Below are positions 13,201 to 19,294 of a stretch of 64,000 bases of DNA, piece after piece. The translations under genes and the position numbers were made by a program. The notes beneath the pieces were generated by a model. It was not told where the DNA came from. It saw only the letters and a list, made by a program, of their open reading frames with translations, and ran no database searches. Source of the DNA: Hippopus hippopus (taxonomy: Eukaryota; Mollusca; Bivalvia; Cardiida; Cardiidae); NCBI GenBank assembly GCA_946811185.2, contig OX328096.1, forward strand, positions 69,625,345 through 69,689,344, in the 5' to 3' direction. Each line of letters opens with the position of its first letter. Position 1 is the stretch's first letter.

Positions 13201-14333
13201 AAGAGCATGACTCGGTTATATCTGTTTCAAATACGTCCTTATATTCTATCCCAATTGCCGAGCGGACCTTCTCAGAGCTCTAACTAGTGAGACCCGCGGT
13301 TCATTTCGAAAACTTACTTTTCTAGAGCCAATTTATGCCTTCGTAAAAAATGATTTGTGCGTTTTTACAAAATCTCACCTTTGTGCCGAGTCGCTGTGGG
13401 GTTCGTATCTCAAGCTGATAAGTAATCGGATCTCCTTTAAAATCAGAATTTAAGAAAATCATACAATTCCTGGTGCACATGAAGATGTTTGAAAACATTG
13501 AAGTACATGTGTATGGAAATATCATAAAGTTCAGAGTGGTCATTAGAATTCTTGTATTTCCTGCGTTTGTGACATTTTTTCTTTTTTTTCGTCTGTTTTT
13601 GCATATCAACTCTTTGCGAAACGACAAAATTTAAGACGCATCCAAATTAAAAGCACTTGCAGATGACAGCCTGTGTATAGCTGAGATGATAGAATTTGTC
13701 TTTGAAAGGATAGAATACATTGTGGAGAAAGATTGTCAACATTTTTTCCTTTTCCCACCATGTTTTCAAAAGCTTTTTTCGTCAGAGTTGTTAAAACCAT
13801 GATTGTTTGGTAAAAGCCTAAATCAAAACATTTCCTAATGTAATTATTAAGATTTAATTGCAGTAAAAATGATAACACTAGTAGTACATCAAACAAGAAA
13901 TTAAACAAGAAAGGCGAAGTAAATTATGTCCGCAAATAGGTTTGCGGGGACCCACAAAATTTAAAATGTACACATTTTTAACCAGTCACAATCTTCTATT
14001 TATTCATTCGAATATAACAATACCAAGAAGTAGGTCAAACCCAGCGCATTCAGGTACGCCGGAAAAGAATACTTACCATATTCGACTTTCAGCATGATTT
14101 CTTGAGGAGAAACCAAAACGTCAGGGAGATTCTAGAATATTTAAAAAAGTAAGTGTTTAATATTATGAATTGATAATCCGCAGAACTGATGGTAAAATAG
14201 ACGAAGGGACGCATGTTCGGACATGTGGACATATGATTGATTTGATTTAGTTACGACTAGGAAAAGATGGGGGAAGAGAAGAGGGGCTTTCAGCTCATTC
14301 TATCTTCTGTATAAATTGGAAGCTACACAAACA

Positions 14334-14372
<39 letters not shown>

Positions 14373-16402
14373 CCCCCTCGTCTGTCCGTCGTCCATTGCT
14401 CGCTCGCTCTCTGTCTGTCCGTCTCTCTGTCTCTCTGTCTGTTTCTCTCTCTCGTCTCTCTCTCTCTCTCAACCCCGCTTCCGTCTGTCTATCCGTGGTC
14501 CATTGCTCTCTGTCTGTCTGTCTGTCTTTTTGTCTGTTTGTCTCTCTTTCTCTATCTCTCTCTCTCTCTCAAACCCCTCGTCCGTCTGACTGTCCGTCGT
14601 CCATTGCTCTCTCTCTGTCTCTCTCTCTCTTTCTCTGTCAGTCTGTCTCTCTCTTTCTCTGTCTGTCTGTTTCTCTCTCTCTCTCTGTCTCTCTCTCTCT
14701 CTCTCTGTCGTCTGTCTCTGACTCTGTTGCTTTGTCTATCTGTCTGTCTCTCTCTCTCTCTACCCACCAAACATATACATGTACTCGCACATATTACCTT
14801 CATCACCCGGAGTGTTGAGAAAGCAGCTGATGTATGATCTGTGCATCCTGACGCATTAATCTCTGTTTTTTCCATACATCTTGGTTGGACGCCAAGTTCC
14901 TGAAGGTGAAATGAAAAACTTGTATAGATTGTTTACAATAGTCAGAAAACAGAGCAGGTTCGTAGAGAACAGCTCGTAAAAATATGTACTGAGCCAAGCT
15001 CTTGCAAAAAGGAGCTTAACGCATCTCCATGATGCATTGTACCAACCACATATCACACAATTATAGATTCATAAAATCTATTTTGTCTGACAACAAACTG
15101 AATTGTGAGGTTGACTGCACCTTTGACGTGTAGAAAACTGACCAAAGGCAAAAAGTTTCGACTCAGGTCAGCCTGCGCGGACTGCGCAGGTTGACCTGGG
15201 TCGATACTTTTTGCAGATGCTGTAAACCCCCTTTTGCGAAAGCATGGCTCAAGTCTATAAATAAACTTTCACAGCAAATGGTCGAGATAAAAATCCTGTA
15301 AAAGGATGGATGCAGATGGGGTAAAATTAGAATGGAATAAAACCAAGAAAGGAACCCTTAATCGGAAAAACTTTTAAATTTCTGGATCAGTTTCTCCGTG
15401 AAACTATATTATATAGCTTTTTGCTAATTTCAAGTTATTCTACATGGGCTACATTAACCTCTGAACCTTTCACTGTCAATCTGAAAATATGGATTATTTA
15501 AAAACGTGGAGCTTGATTCGAATTAAGGCTATAACAAACATACAAACAAACAAAAAAGCAATGGTATTGGTGGCTGCTGCACTATTATCGGAGGAAAAAA
15601 TTACTTATTATTAAGATGTTTCCTCCGAAAAATAGCTATATAAGTGGTTCTGATTGCTCTAAGATATTAGAACTACTGCTTCACCTCTTTTTCTCCGTGT
15701 TAGCCCCAATTTATCATCATTCGTCAGTAGAGTTGATGCACCTTTTAATTGGGTCGATACTGTACATAATATAATATTCGTGTACAATTATAAAATTAAT
15801 TGCCCTTAAGAGAGACACTACTGAGTTTCAGCGAGCTAAATACAGAACTAGAAAAGACATCGATAAATGGCACGTTACTGTGATATGACTGAAAATGGTT
15901 GAAAGCCGCGTAATATCATTTAAACACCCACAAACAAACAACATACAAAAATTACATGCGAGTCATGGTCTGTGAAAAATCGGTTTAATACATCTGCAAA
16001 AAAGTACCGACCCCAGGTCAGCCTGCGCAGTCCACGCAGGCTGACTTGAGTGGCAACGTTTGGTACATGTAAATTGTCTGAATTTCCAATGACCATTCTA
16101 CCTCATGATTCATGGTTATAGATAAATGGATTTAATAGATTAATTGATTGGTGATGACTCGCTTGATACAATGCATCACGTATACGCATTAAACTCTCTA
16201 TTGCCAGAGCGACGCTCAAACCAATTCGGAATAAAGACAAAAAATTAACACTTACCTCATCTTTGCACCATGCACAGCCATTTCGTATACACTGTTCGCA
16301 AACTGCATACAAAGGACAGGATAGGCTATCCGCTGATGTAGCCAAAAATGCGAGTGAAAATGCTAATAAAAGCAACACCTTCACCCACGTAGTAACTTCC
16401 AT
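1934..16402 (-). CDS. integrin beta-like gene, 12 exons visible, no beta-I domain; 3' end off the window
   Basis: Joined exons (descending): 16402-16256, 14899-14798, 14131-14077, 13434-13379, 12075-12002, 10668-10602, 7805-7747, 6963-6870, 5486-5356, 4470-4316, 2406-2303, 2026-1934. All introns are GT-AG and all phases agree, giving 379 codons with no stop. Domain order: signal peptide (residues 1-24), PSI (about 26-75), first half of hybrid domain (about 84-120), second half (about 121-217, ending in the CxCxCQ-like CPCKCQ), then I-EGF1 to I-EGF4. Integrin beta subunits are type I membrane adhesion receptors that pair with an alpha subunit and bind ligand through a beta-I domain inserted in the hybrid domain. 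Here that domain (about 240 residues, MIDAS motif DxSxS) is absent between exons 4 and 5. The beta-tail, transmembrane and cytoplasmic parts should lie left of position 1. Family assignment is strong; whether it acts as an integrin is unknown. Confidence 0.9.
2303..2406 (-). CDS. integrin beta-like exon 11: I-EGF3
   Basis: The acceptor is CTTTTACAG|GT and the donor GGG|GTAAAT. G|GT completes Gly; then NGLCVCGQCVCKPNFMGDSC, SCSTSTKDCLASNG. CVCG.C.C......G..C.CS matches I-EGF3. Phase 1 in, phase 0 out. Confidence 0.92.
2556..2712. mobile_element. family H palindromic MITE
   Basis: Imperfect inverted arms: AACATTCTTAGTCTTATGAT...TCTAAATCTGAAAG against CTTTCAAATCTAGAATGAGA...CTAAGAATGCTC. The spacer contains ATGATTGGC...AGCCAGTCAG. 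It resembles the palindromes at 39.88 and 40.28 kb. Confidence 0.55.
2716..2905. repeat. 32-bp minisatellite, about six units
   Basis: Tandem units of about 32 bp with consensus CCGTATCACGCATGTACTCT followed by GTGTAGGTGTTT. The last units are increasingly diverged. It lies in the intron between integrin exons 10 and 11. Confidence 0.85.
3358..4016. mobile_element. long-terminal-inverted-repeat element rich in TATCGCGATA
   Basis: The ends are inverted: GGTGGCATATTTCTGTCACG AGATACGAGATAGCTATCAT on the left; the right end, read on the minus strand, is AAGGTGGCCGCGAGATACAA GATAGTTATTGCGATAATTT. Several internal ATCGCGATA and ATCGTGATA palindromes occur and no open frame. It looks non-autonomous and about 660 bp long. 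Confidence 0.6.
4070..4287. mobile_element. family C MITE
   Basis: Carries the family C centre (AGGTCAGTCTGCGCAATCCG... palindromic), then TTGTTCGACAAAATGGATTT, GGATCCATAGTTATTGG, ACGGAGATGCATTAAACCCC and the terminus GAGCATGGCTC. The left terminus is degraded. Complete relatives are bounded by inverted GAGCCATGCTCTGGCAAAAG. Confidence 0.8.
4316..4470 (-). CDS. integrin beta-like exon 10: I-EGF2
   Basis: The acceptor is CTTATACAG|GGG and the donor GTGGAG|GTGAGC. It encodes GSQNECSGRGQCQDGACVCY, a connector rich in Gly and Tyr, then GQYCECDDSACP...KICG. This is a complete I-EGF module with the typical (Y/F)CECDD(F/S)(S/A)C. A degenerate copy of its first 60 bp lies 137 bp upstream in the intron. 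A family C MITE ends 28 bp from its donor. Confidence 0.93.
4548..4625 (-). pseudogene. partial duplicate of integrin exon 10 with its splice acceptor
   Basis: Read on the minus strand, an ATACAG acceptor at 4609-4608 is followed by a copy of the exon 10 start (GSQNKCSGRGQCLNGACFCN). The frame and all four cysteines of this part are kept, with several amino-acid changes. Homology stops near 4548, the frame meets TGA soon after, and no good donor follows. It is best read as a vestigial tandem exon; a minor alternative exon is possible but unlikely. Confidence 0.75.
4652..4840. mobile_element. family B MITE, partial
   Basis: Recognisable by ACATTGTGGGAAAAAGAGAA, a decayed AATGCTAGTAACGAGTATTA centre and TTTGTCGTCTGCAAAAGCTT. 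Terminal TTAA boxes are lost. Confidence 0.7.
4880..5035 (+). mobile_element. SINE-1, 3' part only
   Basis: Starts near GGAAAGCAGTCAGTGGCTTA and ends GCGATATAATTGAAATAATG, AAAACGGCGTTCAGCATCGT ACAA. It matches the body and tail of the full copy at 18.16 kb but lacks the tRNA-like head. Confidence 0.75.
5089..5300. mobile_element. family E MITE
   Basis: Starts TTAACTCTTACGCTGCTAAG and ends TTAGGTTAAGGGTTAAA. The palindromic centre is GTGTAGATCAAGATCAGACT GCACAGAATGTGC and its complement, then CACTGTCCGATAAG. It abuts the end of the SINE-1 fragment. Confidence 0.85.
5356..5486 (-). CDS. integrin beta-like exon 9: I-EGF1
   Basis: The acceptor is CACTTTGCAG|GAC and the donor GCACC|GTGAGT. It starts DIEEKSARCSRHGRYECGKC and continues VCDKGFIGKECKQ, the I-EGF1 signature (C..G.G...CG.C.C..G..G..C). 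Forty-three codons plus two bases; phase 0 in, phase 2 out. Confidence 0.92.
5548..5735. mobile_element. family B MITE, decayed
   Basis: AGACATTGTGGAAATATGCA, TTTCCTCTTTTTTTCTTCTA CACAATGTTTTC and TTTTTTGTCTGCAAATACTT mark a worn copy without the central palindrome. A run of about 18 G follows at 5775-5792. Confidence 0.6.
5960..6490. repeat. degenerate tandem repeat with ACGTAG-type motif
   Basis: On the minus strand the motif ACGTAG (also GGACGTAGTAAAGAC, ACGTAGCGAAGAC, GGACGTAATACG) recurs at irregular intervals of roughly 10-30 bp. Both strands contain open frames of 80-93 codons here (6160-6441 plus, 6380-6138 minus), which I read as a by-product of the repeat. No protein family is recognised. 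Confidence 0.5.
6491..6869. other. integrin intron 8, no feature
   Basis: Unique-looking intronic sequence between the repeat above and integrin exon 8. I see no coding potential, SINE or palindromic element in it. Confidence 0.5.
6870..6963 (-). CDS. integrin beta-like exon 8: end of hybrid domain and first I-EGF cysteines
   Basis: The acceptor is TTCTAG|A and the donor CAG|GTAAGT. The exon reads ITVRLMEKGKKPLKAKVKIS then LPKRTCPCKCQ. It has the (F/I).I.(P/L)......(L/V).V.(I/L)...C.C.C shape that closes the hybrid domain in integrins (ICDCGC or ICECEC). Phase 2 in, phase 0 out. Confidence 0.88.
7014..7257. repeat. microsatellites (ATCA/ATCC)n and (CAT)n
   Basis: About 7014-7115 is a mosaic of ATCA and ATCC tetranucleotides; about 7228-7257 is (CAT)n. 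Both lie just upstream of integrin exon 8 in the transcript sense. The His/Ser/Ile-rich open frame over them is a repeat artefact. Confidence 0.9.
7459..7682. mobile_element. family B MITE
   Basis: Starts TCAACTCTTTACCAAAGTTC and ends GTTAGATAAAGGGTTAAAA. The centre GAGAAAGTGCTGGTTACTTG has lost perfect symmetry. Its right end is 63 bp from the donor of integrin exon 7. Confidence 0.8.
7747..7805 (-). CDS. integrin beta-like exon 7: hybrid domain strand
   Basis: The acceptor is GTTTTTCAG|ATA and the donor ACAAA|GTAAAT. It encodes IKANVTVESLLCETIKRKT plus two bases and enters in phase 0. The alternating hydrophobic strand followed by a lone Cys is where integrins have V.FEV.(I/V)....CP. The dangling AA pairs with the first A of exon 8 to give Lys, which supports the join. 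Confidence 0.85.
7885..9375. mobile_element. G1: element with internal ~170-190-bp tandem repeats
   Basis: It opens with a GTCCGTCCGTCCGTGCGTCC tract. Six or seven diverged units of about 170-190 bp follow, each with (A/T)GCATGTAGCTTTATC, TATAGCCCTGGGGTCAAA, CCCCGCCCCGGGGGTCACAA and GGGCTTATA. It closes with AAGCCATCATGGCCCTCTTG. The closing motif parallels that of G3 at 29.17 kb, though the internal repeats are unrelated. No transposase is visible, so it is non-autonomous. Confidence 0.7.
9376..9690. other. integrin intron 7, fragment of a dispersed repeat
   Basis: Contains CGTAATAACGAAAGCGATAA ACAGATACATGTAGCTGCCAA AGATC, whose reverse complement recurs near 48.80-48.85 kb. This stretch is therefore repetitive, but its boundaries are not clear. 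Nothing coding is seen. Confidence 0.4.
9690..10165. mobile_element. Tc1/mariner relic with rearranged transposase fragments
   Basis: Bounded by inverted ends CTCCCCACAAAAAGTTAAGC and its near complement GCTTAACTTTTTATGAGGAG. On the plus strand 9992-10069 reads FEWPARSPDLNPIEHALDIL GRRV, the C-terminal catalytic signature of Tc1-like DDE transposases (W.ARSPDLNPIEH). On the minus strand about 9985-9935 reads RRVQACICANGGHTVF, the extreme C-terminus of the same protein family, so the two pieces are inverted relative to each other. Second arms ACACATATAGACAATTTCAT and ATGAAAATGTCTATATGTGT are also inverted. It cannot encode an active enzyme. Confidence 0.85.
10602..10668 (-). CDS. integrin beta-like exon 6: hybrid domain strand
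   Basis: The acceptor is TTTTTTTCAG|T and the donor CTG|GTAACA. AG plus T completes a Ser codon, followed by RSFERKGKDGYVLVKNVKPN and SL. This matches the position of the integrin segment G....C..(I/V).(I/V)G..V.F. A second frame is also open across the exon, but only this one keeps phase with exons 5 and 7. Confidence 0.82.
10694..10903. mobile_element. family E MITE
   Basis: Starts TTAACCCTCGGGCGGCTAAG and ends GCGGGATAAGGGTTAA, with the central AGATCAGACTGCACAGAACG TGAAGTCTGATCT palindrome. It begins 26 bp from the acceptor of integrin exon 6. Confidence 0.85.
11013..11449. mobile_element. family A MITE, complete reference copy with ~58-bp inverted termini
   Basis: The left end TTCTAACATGACACGTGAAT, TTGGCTCTATAAACACAGTG, CAACGAAAGCGTGGTAAAAT is mirrored by the right end ACCACGCTTTCGTTGCACTG, TGTTTATAGAGCCAAATTCA, CGTGTCATGTTAGAA. 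Inside, a palindrome of about 150 bp (11092-11235) centres on GGGCGATAGCGCGAATGG. A unique arm follows with AACTTACTTACTTACTTCAT and TGACGTCA boxes. No open frame is present. Confidence 0.88.
11450..11665. mobile_element. family A MITE, inverted partial copy
   Basis: The hairpin (about 11519-11650) is in the opposite orientation to the neighbouring complete element: GTTTATCGTTCAATAAACCA CGTTG now comes before GGGCTATCGCCC. It shares the AGTTAATCATGTTAGAATCG junction with that element. Confidence 0.75.
11688..11840. mobile_element. family C MITE, left part
   Basis: Starts near GGGGGTCTAATGCATCTGCA and contains AGTCGGCCTACGCATTTAGC CAGGCAGACCTGGGTCG, then AAAGGACCAGTGTACC. It stops at ATTTTAGACAAAATGG. 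The right terminus is missing. Confidence 0.7.
12002..12075 (-). CDS. integrin beta-like exon 5: start of second half of hybrid domain
   Basis: The acceptor is TATTTCTTTACAG|AAC and the donor AAAAG|GTACGT. The 74 bp read in phase 0 as NKLLIKYQSQRMWHKQKIDV followed by ENLK plus two bases. LLIKYQSQ resembles the post-beta-I strand of integrins (for example VTISYKSYC). Only one of three frames is open. It carries no MIDAS, ADMIDAS or SDL residues, so it does not supply a beta-I domain. Confidence 0.82.
12214..12596. mobile_element. inverted-repeat MITE in integrin intron 4
   Basis: The left end TTAAAGTGACAAAAAAGCTC and ...ATCATACCATTAAAAAGTAT are mirrored on the right by ATACTTTTAAATGGTATGAT and GGCCCTTACTGGGCCTTTAA. 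It is about 380 bp and non-coding. It occupies nearly a third of the 1.3-kb intron that sits where integrins normally carry beta-I exons. Confidence 0.7.
12945..13222. mobile_element. family C MITE, full length
   Basis: Runs from AAGCCATGCTCTGGCAAAAG to GAAGAGCATGACTCGG. It contains ACTAACGACTGAATC, TGGTCCTTTGACGTGCAG and the GTCAGCCTGCATGGACTGTG palindrome. It fills another large part of integrin intron 4. Confidence 0.85.
13379..13434 (-). CDS. integrin beta-like exon 4: first half of hybrid domain
   Basis: The exon enters in phase 1 (G|GA makes Gly) and ends at ACAAAG|GTGAGA in phase 0. The peptide GDPITYQLEIRTPQRLGTK aligns by eye with the integrin strand (G/E)P.TF.L.(F/V)R.AE.YPVD. It stops exactly where canonical subunits run into YPVDLYYLMD of the beta-I domain. 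Confidence 0.88.
13604..13823. mobile_element. family B MITE
   Basis: From ATCAACTCTTTGCGAAACGA to GTTTGGTAAAAGCC. The centre is decayed (GATTGTCAACATTTTTTCCT) but ACATTGTGGAGA and TTTTCCCACCATG remain. Confidence 0.75.
14077..14131 (-). CDS. integrin beta-like exon 3: entry to hybrid domain
   Basis: This 55-bp exon has acceptor TATTCTAG|AAT and donor TATG|GTAAGT. It encodes NLPDVLVSPQEIMLKVEY plus one base. VSPQEIMLKVEYG corresponds to the integrin segment (Q/L)SPQK(V/I).L.LRPG that begins the hybrid domain. Phase 0 in, phase 1 out. Confidence 0.88.
14334..14766. repeat. 430-bp polypyrimidine (CT/CTGT)n tract
   Basis: Almost uninterrupted C/T on the plus strand with (CT)n, (CTGT)n and a recurring island CCGTCGTCCATTGCTC at about 14386, 14490 and 14596. 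The repeated island shows it grew by duplication of roughly 105-bp blocks. Long Ser/Leu-rich and Arg/Glu-rich open frames across it are artefacts. In the integrin transcript it is a polypurine tract shortly after the exon 2 donor. Confidence 0.95.
14798..14899 (-). CDS. integrin beta-like exon 2: second half of PSI domain
   Basis: The acceptor is TTCACCTTCAG|GA and the donor AAG|GTAATA. The 34 codons continue in phase 0 from exon 1. They read ELGVQPRCMEKTEINASGC and onward, matching the integrin PSI pattern RC(D/N)T....L...GC. A polypyrimidine tract of more than 400 bp lies a few dozen bases downstream in the intron. Confidence 0.9.
14988..15253. mobile_element. family C MITE, full length
   Basis: Starts TGAGCCAAGCTCTTGCAAAA and ends GAAAGCATGGCTCA. 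The centre AGGTCAGCCTGCGCGGACTG CGCAGGTTGACC is nearly perfect, suggesting a comparatively young copy. It lies in integrin intron 1. Confidence 0.88.
15254..15957. other. integrin intron 1, no feature
   Basis: AT-rich intronic sequence with short A runs; no open frame, palindrome or SINE that I can support. Confidence 0.5.
15960..16215. mobile_element. family C MITE
   Basis: Contains GAGTCATGGTCTGTGAAAAA, AGGTCAGCCTGCGCAGTCCA CGCAGGCTGACTTG, and GCATCACGTATACGCATTAA. It ends about 40 bp from the donor of integrin exon 1. Confidence 0.8.
16256..16402 (-). CDS. integrin beta-like exon 1: signal peptide and start of PSI domain
   Basis: The ATG at 16402-16400 opens a typical secretory signal (MEVTTWVKVLLLLAFSLAFL, then ATSADS as likely cleavage region). 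Next comes the cysteine pattern CPLYAVCEQC...NGCAWCKDE, the hallmark of the integrin PSI domain (CxxC...CxWC). The donor is GAG|GTAAGT, phase 0. I chose this start because it is the only Met directly in front of a hydrophobic core. The 49 codons encode the secreted N-terminus. Confidence 0.93.
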
Positions 16403-16639
16403 GTTGCACTAGCAAGCCTGTGTCGAGAATGTTTCGTATAATAACCTTCAGTGATCTCGAAATCACTGTTATAAACAAACATGCACCTGTACAGATGAAA
16501 AGATAATCAAGGCATCGGGTTACTTGCAAGGAGAATTTGGGGGGTTTTTTTTCTGTTTAGTTGAAACATACTATATTACCATTCTTACATAAGACATACA
16601 GTACACATACTGTACACAAAGAGCAAAAACAAGTCAGTT

Positions 16640-16905
16640 TGGTTTGTAGTAGGATTTACAGCCGTTTAAACAGCTTAGGTCATAGCACGGCGGTCAGTGC
16701 ACCTATGCGTGTGTCTCCTGCTTTTCTCACACCACTTCTGACACAACTTCCTTTCCAAGCTACTGACTACTTTTTTCACATGAATCAGAGGTGAGACGCG
16801 AAAAATCGCCGGAAAGAGAGTTTGCCTCAATCGAGTATCGATCTCGCAACCACCATGTCACGAATTAGATACGCTAACCACTCAGCTACCCCGCCAGGCG
16901 AAAAA
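16640..16905 (-). mobile_element. SINE-2 (tRNA-derived)
   Basis: On the minus strand the head GCCTGGCGGGGTAGCTGAGT GGTTAGCGTATC has a Pol III A-box-like TAGCTGAGTGGTTAGCG. The B-box-like GGTTGCGAGATCGATACTC follows at tRNA spacing. The body has GAAAAAAGTAGTCAGTAG and GTGTGAGAAAAGCAGG, and the tail reads CACCGACC..GCTATGACCTAAGC TGTTTAAACGGC. It lies just upstream of integrin exon 1, in the promoter-side region. Confidence 0.8.
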
Positions 16906-17127
16906 TAAGTCAGGCAAAAGGGTCTGGCCAAAAGATCTTAGAACTGAGATTCGCCCATTCCCTTTGAATAATCTACAAACTTTAGGAGTTTTCTGTGGCT
17001 CTACTTATATGTGAGTCAGGCCGAGTAAATTTTCCTTTCTTTTAAAGCATCATTAATCCGAAAGAAGGTTGTTTGTATTGTTGGATATTTCAATACGCAT
17101 CATGGTCAAGGGCCGCTTTCAATGATT

Positions 17128-17335
17128 TTAGCACATATCCTGCTAAACGAAACTTTCAGGTCGATAGTTCAAAATCAAAATGTTGCTATTTCAAACTTAT
17201 ATTTTGGAAAAACTATCTCCTTATCAGAGAGTGTAGATCCAAGATCAGACTGCACGTTATGTGCAGTCAGATCTTGATCTACACTGTCCGCAAAAGGTCA
17301 GTGACTCGCGCTTGGAAGCCTAAGGATTAAATACA
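17128..17335. mobile_element. family E MITE
   Basis: Reverse orientation: TATCCTGCTAAACGAAACTT TCAGGTCGATAG, then GAGTGTAGATCCAAGATCAG ACTGCACG palindrome and GTCCGCAAAAGGTCAGTGAC. It ends AAGCCTAAGGATTAA. Confidence 0.82.
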
Positions 17336-17529
17336 ATTCTATGGGGCCGTATATTTCAAAACTCTGACTGACAGGTTTACGCAGTCTGAGTAACGTAATC
17401 TCTATTTAGAAAATTTTAAGACCCGCATCCTGGTTAGTTGAAGCAGACGCTTTCAGCTATTTCTGAAGCGAATTTTTGACATAGAACTGAAGGAACAATT
17501 TGAAAGGAAGGTAAATTCCTATGAGTGCT

Positions 17530-18568
17530 CTAAAAACCATCATAACTAGTCAAAAATTGATTTTTTTTATGGGTAGAAAACATTGTGGGAGAAGGAGAAA
17601 ATGCTGGTTTCCAGCATTTTCTCCTGTCCCGCAATGCTTTCAAAAGCTTTTTTTTTTTTTTTCTTAGGCTCGTTAAAACTTAGGCATTGTGAGGTAAAGA
17701 CTTAAATAACTTTTTACCAAACGACAAAATTTTGGACTCAACCAAATTTAAGACATTTGCAGACGACAAATAAAATATCTTTCATTTGGTAGAAAATGTT
17801 GTTGGGAAACGGGAATCTTGAGAAAACAGGGATCGTGAATATTCGATCCCATGGGAAAAGGGGAAAATGCTGGTTACCAGCATTTTCTCCTTTTCACACA
17901 CTCTTTCCAAGATGCTTCTTTCTCAGGGTCCTTAACATTCGGCCGCAAAAAATGATTGCGCGGAAAAGGGTTTAACTCTTTACTAGACGACAAAATTTTA
18001 GACTGTTCCATATTGAAAGAAGTTGCAGACGACAAAATAAGTGTACTTCAAAGGCAGAAAACATTGTGGGAATAGGTGAAAATGCTGGTTACCAGCATTT
18101 TCTCCTTTTCCTACAATGTTCTCAAATGGCTTCCCCCCCCCCCCCCCAGTATGATATAGCCGAGCCCCGGTAGCACAGTCGGTAGCTTGTAGGACTCGAG
18201 AACAGGGGGTCTAGGGCTCGATCTCTGGCTACGACCCCTGGCTCGGCAAATTTTCGAGGATTGATGATAGTCACTGCAACAGGATTCATTCCTCTCCCAC
18301 CGGTGACCATTGCTTCGACGATGATTATGTGGGAAAGCAGCCAGTGGCTTGGAAATTTAAGAACATTGTGCGGAGTACTGTTAAAAGAGACTCCAGGAAA
18401 GCATGGATAAGTGCACTGGCCGCCGCGATATTACTGAAATAATGTTGAAAACGGCGTTAAACACCATACAATCAATTAACATAGTTATGTTTTCCCATGA
18501 TAGATATTCTATGTTTTCAAAAGGCTTCTTTCTCAGGGTCGTTCGAACTCGGGATTTAGTGGTTAAGG
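17530..18568. mobile_element. three consecutive family B MITEs
   Basis: Copies at about 17530-17703, 17699-17972 and 17968-18568 follow each other and appear to share TTAA junctions. The third is split by a SINE-1 (18160-18480). The second carries a small CAGGGATCG...CGATCCCAT palindrome insertion at about 17835-17853. All three keep the AGAAAATGCTGGTTACCAGC centre. Confidence 0.85.
18160..18480 (+). mobile_element. SINE-1 (tRNA-derived), full length
   Basis: The head is GCCGAGCCCCGGTAGCACAG TCGGTAGC with an A-box-like segment. A B-box-like GGTCTAGGGCTCGATCTC follows. The body has GACGATGATTATGTGGGAAA GCAGCCAGTGGC and GAGACTCCAGGAAAGCATGG, and the tail reads GCGATATTACTGAAATAATG TTGAAAACGGCGTTAAACAC CATACAATCAA. 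It is inserted in a family B MITE beside a poly-C run. The tail style resembles molluscan SINEs. Confidence 0.85.
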
Positions 18569-18699
18569 GTTAAAAGAAAAACAGTTTTTAAATGTATGCA
18601 TAACTTTCTCTCAATACCATTAAGGAAAAAATTAAAATAGATCTGTTAGACTAAATAATACTGGACAGAAAACTTTTATTATCGCTATTAACTATTATC

Positions 18700-18975
18700 A
18701 CACTATAACAGGACCGCGTAAAATTAACACTCCACCCTGATTAAATTTGGGCGGTCCGTATTTAATCGGCTCTTTCCGTTAAATCCGATTGGATACGGAA
18801 TGGAACGAGAGGCGCCATTTTATTTGTAAAATTATCTCCCTTGACAGTCATGTTCGTTGTTACTGTTTTTCTCGAGGACGTCGAAATTTTGTTCTAAGGT
18901 AGTTTCGATTGCACAGAAATTTACTTTGGCTTACGAGGCAATGAATATTTGCACATTTGTAAAGAAAAGACATGT
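18700..18975 (+). promoter_or_regulatory. possible promoter and non-coding first exon of the zinc-finger gene
   Basis: A compact, non-repetitive block between MITEs. It has AATGGAACGAGAGGCGCCATTTTATTT-like sequence (the GCCATTTT core is YY1-like) and ends TTCTAAG|GTAGTT, a plausible donor. The first coding exon has its own acceptor at 19868-19869 (TTGTTTCAG), so an upstream untranslated exon is expected. The location is inference. Confidence 0.35.
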
Positions 18976-19294
18976 TTGAGGGAAAGAATCTACCCGAAAT
19001 CAGTGCGCTTTTCTCTGATAATAAAATTGCTATTCTACTTTACCCCACCCACATCATAAATTTTGACAAAATCAGGAAAATCTCTTTGACGTTCATATGT
19101 TTTCAGAGCAAAGGAGAAAAATGCCATATTATCACAGTCTGGTCGAAAATGATGTTGAATCACAAAATCAATATCTTATCTCAAAAATTAACTTGAGGCA
19201 AACTTCTACTATCCTATGCAGTCATACTAAGTCAAGTCATGCATTCTCTTTCTGAACATGTACAAGATCTGTTTTGTTCTTTAGACTTGCAATT

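Noticed and set aside
14316..14875. Long Ser/Leu-rich plus-strand frames and an Arg/Glu-rich minus-strand frame
   Set aside because: They are direct translations of the CT/CTGT tract.
16561..16910. Possible functional tRNA genes at SINE heads (also 18160, 37547, 39475)
   Set aside because: A and B boxes are present but acceptor and anticodon stems do not pair as a tRNA, and each head continues into a SINE body.
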